Below are positions 60,297 through 64,000 of a DNA stretch of 64,000 bases, one piece after another. Origin of the DNA: DAOMFB01 sp963801475 (lineage in GTDB: Bacteria > Acidobacteriota > Thermoanaerobaculia > UBA5066); assembly GCA_963801475.1 (NCBI GenBank), contig CAWDEX010000002.1, forward strand, positions 558,001 through 622,000, given 5' to 3'. The notes under the pieces were generated by a model. It was not told the origin of the DNA. It searched no databases and saw only the letters and a program-made list of their open reading frames with translations. Position 1 is the stretch's first letter, and each line of letters begins with the position of its first letter. The translations under genes and the position numbers were made by a program.

Positions 60297-61079
60297 CTAC
60301 TTCTTTTTCTTCTTCGGGTAGATCTTCGCGATGAACTTCTTGTCGCCCGGCGAGAGGTCGGTGTTCTCCGGCAGCACGAGATGGTCGAGCGTCAGCTCCG
60401 TCGGGAACGAATAGAGCATGATCGACTTCGGGTCGAATTTCGTCGCGTTGAGCTGGTCCATGGAGTACTTCTCCACGACGTTCGCGTCGATCTCCTCCTT
60501 CGACCAGTTGTTCGGGGGCCCGCTGAAGTACTTGTAGACGGCCGGCAGGTTCCACTTGATGCCGCCCTTCGGGTTCTGGTGCTCGTGGATGGCCGACAGC
60601 GCGTGCCCGAACTCGTGGACCACGACGCGCCGGTACTCGACGTCGTCGGTGTCGTCTTCCAGCCAGCCGAAGTTCATCGTCGGCTCGTTCACCGGGAACT
60701 CCTCGGTGACGAGGGAGTCCGTCCCGACGGCCGACCAGGAGCCGTCGTCGGCCTTGAAGGAGATCCGGACCTCCGCCTTCGACCCCGCGGAGAAATTGAA
60801 GGAGATGTTCGCGTAAGCGCACCACATCTCCGCGAAGCGCTGGACCTTCTTCTTCTGGAGGACGCTCCCGTCGAGGAACCTCACGCCGAGCTTCCGGCCG
60901 TTGGGCCACGTCTTTCCCGTCTGGATCGCCATCTTCAGCGGATGCGCCGAGACGCCCGGGAGACGCGAGATGTCGGGGCGGTTGGCGGGGTTCTCCGAGA
61001 TGGAGAGGGCGGCCGCCCGGACCTTCCGATGGAGCGGGATGATCCGGTCGAAACAGATGTGGATGGGTTTGGCCGGCAT
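60297..61079 (-). CDS. Astacin-like (M12) metzincin metalloprotease
   Basis: A 260-aa protein with AGGAGG five bases before the ATG. The metzincin zinc motif is HEFGHALSAIHEH (155-167), supplying three His ligands and the Glu, and the Met-turn is SIMLYS (219-224). PLKMAIQTGKTWPNGRKLGV and AVGTDSLVTEEFPVNEPTMN fit the astacin-type fold. There is no signal peptide and no propeptide beyond ~50 residues. The C-terminus is a run of lysines after FIAKIYP. It heads the long co-directional array towards the eCIS, 100 bp after the AraC-type regulator. Absence of a secretion signal makes non-Sec export, for example as eCIS cargo, a possibility. Confidence 0.88.
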   Translation of the reverse strand: MPAKPIHICFDRIIPLHRKVRAAALSISENPANRPDISRLPGVSAHPLKMAIQTGKTWPNGRKLGVRFLDGSVLQKKKVQRFAEMWCAYANISFNFSAGSKAEVRISFKADDGSWSAVGTDSLVTEEFPVNEPTMNFGWLEDDTDDVEYRRVVVHEFGHALSAIHEHQNPKGGIKWNLPAVYKYFSGPPNNWSKEEIDANVVEKYSMDQLNATKFDPKSIMLYSFPTELTLDHLVLPENTDLSPGDKKFIAKIYPKKKKK

Positions 61080-61179
61080 GGAATCCTCCTGACGTCGATA
61101 GAGACACGTCCGACCGGCGGGGCGGGCCGCCGGAAGTTGAGAACGCTTCTCTACAAAGTGGGGGGTACGGCCGGGAAGG

Positions 61180-61617
61180 TCAAGGGGTCGGGGGCGGCCA
61201 AAGGTGGCCGTAGCGGCCAAAAGGCCCCGTTTCCCCGGCGCGCAGCCTCTTCCGGAGCCCGCTCGCCGTGCTGCGGAACTCCCGCCGCATGTAGCGGGCG
61301 AACGTCTGGGCGGACGAGAAGCCGAGCCGAAGGGCGATCGAAGCCACCGGCAGGCCGCCCGACAGGAGCCGGAGGGCCTCGTCGCGGCGGCGCGCCTCGA
61401 GGAGGTCGGCCAGGCGGAGGCCCCGTTCCTCGAAGCGGCGACGGAGCGTGCGCTCCGGGATCCCGAGCGAACCGGCTCCGACGCGGATGCCGAAGCGGAG
61501 GAAGAAGAGGACGCCTTCGTCGTCGAGAAGATGAAGAAAGAGGGGATTCGGCCGCGTCGCGCCGCCCGCCGCTGCACGGAGTGGGGCAGAGAACCCTTTC
61601 CTCGACCCTGGCAACAT
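61180..61617 (-). CDS. AraC-type helix-turn-helix regulator (short)
   Basis: A 145-aa protein. The C-terminal ~100 residues carry an AraC/XylS double helix-turn-helix: first GIPERTLRRRFEERGLRLAD, then LLSGGLPVASIALRLGFSSA followed by QTFARYMRREFRSTASGLRK. The second is the highly conserved half. The N-terminal sensory cupin is missing; only ~45 residues precede the DNA-binding part, as in MarA/SoxS-like short members. It lies upstream of the metalloprotease on the same strand, so it may regulate the array. Control signal unknown. Confidence 0.85.
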   Translation of the reverse strand: MLPGSRKGFSAPLRAAAGGATRPNPLFLHLLDDEGVLFFLRFGIRVGAGSLGIPERTLRRRFEERGLRLADLLEARRRDEALRLLSGGLPVASIALRLGFSSAQTFARYMRREFRSTASGLRKRLRAGETGPFGRYGHLWPPPTP

Positions 61618-61683
61618 GCGGGCCTCCTCGGTCTCCCGGGCAGACGACGACGACAGAATGCTAGAAGAAATTCCGAAGGGAAA

Positions 61684-62721
61684 TCAACCGCGTCTCCGGG
61701 GCACGGCGTCCGGAAGGCCCGGAAGGCGGGCGGAGAGCCACCGAACGATCGTCTCCTCGGCCCAGTAGACGGCGCGTCCCGGCGAGGGGCCCGAGACGAA
61801 ACCGACGTGCCCCCCGGCCTTCGCGAAGAGAGATGTGACCGCGGGTGACGCGGCGGCGCGGACCCTCGAAAGGACCTCCGCCGGGACGAACGGGTCGTCT
61901 TCCGCGCTGATCAGGAGGGCCGGAGTCGAGATCTTCCCGACGAAGGAAAGCGAGCTCGACCTCGCGTAGTAGTCGTCGGCGCCGGCGAAGCCATGGAGCG
62001 GTCCGGTCGCTGCGTCGTCGAACTCCCGGAACGTCGTCGCGGCGAGCATCCGCGGGAGGTCGATCCGCTCCTTGGCCTCCGGAAAACGGTCGGCGAGGTC
62101 CTTCACCTTGGCCTTCAGCGTCCGGAGGAAGACGGCGACGTAGAAGGGGCCGGCGCCACTTTCCAGGAAGCGGGCTCCCGCGGCGAGGTCGTACGGGACG
62201 GAGATCGTCGCGGCGGCGGAGAGAAGCGTCTGGCCGGGGTGCTCACCGAGCCACTTCAGGAGGACGTTTCCGCCGAGCGACGCCCCGGCGGCGACGAGGG
62301 GCGTCCGGGGCGCCCGGCGGTGGAGGAGCTTCAGGACGAGGTCGGCGTCTCCCGTCTCGCCGGAATGGTAGAAGCGCGGTCGTCCGTTCGGGAGCATCGC
62401 CCCGAGGTCGTCGGGGGGGCGCGCGCAGGAGCGGAAGTTGAGGATCGTGACGGCGAAGCCCGCGCGCCGCGCGAGGGCGGCGATCCCCTGGATGTAGACG
62501 GAGAAGGAACTCCCTTCGAGGCCGTGGAGGAGGAGAATGCGCGGCGCGTCGTCGGCGTCGACGTGGTCGAGGACCAGCTCGTCGCCGTCGGGCGTCGGGA
62601 CGATCTCGCGCCGGAGCGGGACGAGCCGCCGCGGCCGGGCGAGCCGGCCCCACATCGACTGCGGATGCGGCCCCGGGAGCCACCAGGCCGGTCGGAAAGG
62701 CTCCGGTCCGCCGGCACTCAC
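61684..62721 (-). CDS. YheT/ABHD-type alpha/beta hydrolase
   Basis: A 345-aa protein from the GTG at 62721, which overlaps the stop of the upstream NHL gene (GTGA). FRPAWWLPGPHPQSMWGRL is the YheT-family opening. The core has LLLHGLEGSSFSVYIQGIAA, TILNFRSCARPPDDL, and the nucleophile elbow AAGASLGGNVLLKWLGE. The candidate Asp is in LISAEDDPFVPAE and the His in KAGGHVGFVSGPS. YheT-like hydrolases act on lipid-like or small esters; the physiological substrate is unknown. The gene precedes the AraC-type regulator by 66 bp. Confidence 0.9.
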   Translation of the reverse strand: MSAGGPEPFRPAWWLPGPHPQSMWGRLARPRRLVPLRREIVPTPDGDELVLDHVDADDAPRILLLHGLEGSSFSVYIQGIAALARRAGFAVTILNFRSCARPPDDLGAMLPNGRPRFYHSGETGDADLVLKLLHRRAPRTPLVAAGASLGGNVLLKWLGEHPGQTLLSAAATISVPYDLAAGARFLESGAGPFYVAVFLRTLKAKVKDLADRFPEAKERIDLPRMLAATTFREFDDAATGPLHGFAGADDYYARSSSLSFVGKISTPALLISAEDDPFVPAEVLSRVRAAASPAVTSLFAKAGGHVGFVSGPSPGRAVYWAEETIVRWLSARLPGLPDAVPRRRG

Positions 62722-64000
62722 GGGCGCTCGACGATCTCGAGCCGGTTCTCGATGTCCGAGACGAGCAGCTTCTTCTCCGGGAGGAGGACGAGGCCCACCG
62801 GCTTGTCGAAGGACGGCCCGCCGGGGCCCGCCTTGATCGACGTCTTGAGCGCGCCGTCGGGCGTGAAGGCCCGGACCTCGTGCTCGAGCGGAACGGTCAC
62901 CCAGAGGGTCCCGCCCGGCTCCACGGCCACGTAGGGTTCGGAGAAGACCGTTCGCTTCCAGCCGGGAACGGGGATCGTCTTCAGGAGCTTTCCGTCCCGG
63001 TCGAATCCGCAGAGCCGCGCGTTGCCGTTGTCGCAGACCCAGACGACGCCCGCGCCGTCGACGGCGATTCCCTGCGGGTCCTGGAGCTGTCCCGGCGCGC
63101 TGCCGCGGCCGCCCCACTCGGCTTCCTTGTTCCCGTCGGCGTCCGAGCGGACGACGCGGCCGTTCCCCGTGTCGACGACGAAGACGGAGCCTCTCGAGTC
63201 GACCGCCACGCCGCGCGGCCCGAAGAACCCGTGATTCCACTCGCGGAGGTACTTTCCGGCCCCGTCGAAGACCTGGACGCGTGAGTTCCAGGTGTCGGCG
63301 ACGTAGACGCGGCCCGCCCTGTCGACCGCCACGTCGCAGGGGTCCTTGAACTCGCCCGGGGCGCTGCCGCGACGTCCCCACGCGAGCAGGGGCGAGAGGG
63401 ACGGACCGAGCTTCTGGATCCGGTTGTTGACGAAGTCGGCGACGTAGATGTTGCCCGCCGCGTCGCGAGCGAGGCCGCGAGGCTGGCCGAACCGACCCGG
63501 CGCGTCCGCCGGGGGACGCGGACCCTCGTCGGCCGCCGCGCGGGGGGTTTCGGTCGGGGCCTCGGCGAGGCGCTCGATCGTCAGGACCGGCGTGGACCCG
63601 GCGAAGATCCCCTTCACCGCGAAGATCGTGACGGCGGGGTTCTCGTAGACGGGGAATAGGAGGTCGCTCCACTCCCGGAAGCGGGCGAGGTTCCCGCCGC
63701 CGGGGGCTCTCCGCTCGAGCGGCCCGACGTAGAGGAGCGCGACGCGATAGCGTTTCAGGATCTCCTCGACCCTCGTGCGGTCGGCGGCGCGGTAGACCGT
63801 CTCGACGTCGGCCTTCCGTCGCTCGACCTCGGCGCGCGAATGGCTCCGCTGCTGGACGTGATAGTCCCAGCCGATGACGATCGGGAGGCCCGTGTTCATC
63901 GAGACGCGGCCGAACTCGCCGTACGAGGGCCCCCAGGCTTCGCACAGGACGGGAATGCCCGGGACGGCCCGGTTGAGCCAGTCGTACGCGGCTTTCTCCG
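62718..64000 (-). CDS. Partial DUF2298-like membrane protein C-terminus with NHL repeats
   Basis: The frame is open to the right edge, so the gene is 5'-truncated; an internal ATG at 63899 is not the start. The first visible residues (AAYDWLNRAVPGIPVLCEAW, then GPSYGEFGRVSMNTGLPIVI and GWDYHVQQR) are typical of the C-terminal extracytoplasmic loop of DUF2298 (Chlor_Arch_YYY) proteins, large multi-spanning membrane proteins. After a Pro-rich linker come about six NHL-type repeats (GLARDAAGNIYVADFVNNRI, DVAVDRAGRVYVADTWNSRV, GVAVDSRGSVFVVDTGNGRV), a beta-propeller. It overlaps the YheT gene by 4 bp. Confidence 0.8.
   Translation of the reverse strand, partial: EKAAYDWLNRAVPGIPVLCEAWGPSYGEFGRVSMNTGLPIVIGWDYHVQQRSHSRAEVERRKADVETVYRAADRTRVEEILKRYRVALLYVGPLERRAPGGGNLARFREWSDLLFPVYENPAVTIFAVKGIFAGSTPVLTIERLAEAPTETPRAAADEGPRPPADAPGRFGQPRGLARDAAGNIYVADFVNNRIQKLGPSLSPLLAWGRRGSAPGEFKDPCDVAVDRAGRVYVADTWNSRVQVFDGAGKYLREWNHGFFGPRGVAVDSRGSVFVVDTGNGRVVRSDADGNKEAEWGGRGSAPGQLQDPQGIAVDGAGVVWVCDNGNARLCGFDRDGKLLKTIPVPGWKRTVFSEPYVAVEPGGTLWVTVPLEHEVRAFTPDGALKTSIKAGPGGPSFDKPVGLVLLPEKKLLVSDIENRLEIVERP

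Noticed and set aside
61080..61179. Second sigma-54 promoter in front of the astacin-like gene
   Set aside because: I found no GG-N10-GC element on the minus strand here; a TTGACC is present but without a convincing -10.

Overview
The window is a GC-rich bacterial chromosome segment with densely packed, often overlapping genes and no RNA genes, insertion sequences or CRISPR arrays that I can see. A Ser/Thr kinase fused to PD40/TolB-type propeller repeats, a winged-helix regulator with a hydrophobic C-terminus, and a DUF2298-NHL membrane protein suggest an Acidobacteriota-like soil or sediment organism. That assignment is an inference without phylogeny.

Layout. Bases 1-13 kb carry housekeeping and envelope genes: a partial membrane protein, an FAD oxidoreductase, a GT-C-like membrane protein, glycogen phosphorylase, an isoprenyl transferase, a CreD-like protein, a winged-helix membrane regulator and a divergent kinase. 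Bases 13.1-14.6 kb hold a 100-aa protein followed by a radical SAM/SPASM-like enzyme, a possible peptide-modification pair. Bases 14.7-20.0 kb hold a lipoprotein, two small envelope proteins and a secreted protein with 12 Asp-box (BNR) repeats.

Bases 20.1-42.0 kb, all on the minus strand, form an extracellular contractile injection system (eCIS). In transcription order: a small winged-helix-like protein, sheath, tube, a gp51/gp26-like Cys-containing baseplate protein, a proline-rich protein, a DUF4255 (Afp16-like) cap, an AAA+ ATPase, a small protein, a DUF4157 eCIS-core protein carrying a second metallopeptidase-like domain, a CIS-tube protein, a LysM-like protein, gpD-like hub, gpV-like spike, PAAR-like tip, gp25, two baseplate assembly proteins, a tail-I/beta-helix protein and a DUF6519 protein. 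Many genes overlap by ATGA or GTGA. The two large baseplate genes are interrupted by apparent single-base insertions, two in each.

The system has its own regulatory set: a short PspF-like sigma-54 activator just upstream, a GG-N10-GC sigma-54 promoter in front of the first eCIS gene, and two GGGTC-N6-GACCC dyads 53 bp apart, about 98 and 151 bp upstream of the predicted start site.

Bases 43.3-61.1 kb, on the same strand and ending at the activator, form a long co-directional array: an astacin-like metalloprotease, a membrane patatin phospholipase, a 1254-aa membrane protein, a CHAP/peptidoglycan-binding protein, an FAD oxidase, a GMC (cholesterol-oxidase-like) oxidoreductase, an LCAT-like lipase, a metallophosphoesterase, a membrane protein and a 745-aa protein of unknown function. 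Several are hydrolases without a visible signal peptide, so the array is a plausible cargo/effector or envelope-remodelling set for the eCIS; this is inference from context. An AraC-type regulator, a YheT-like hydrolase and a truncated DUF2298-NHL protein close the window.
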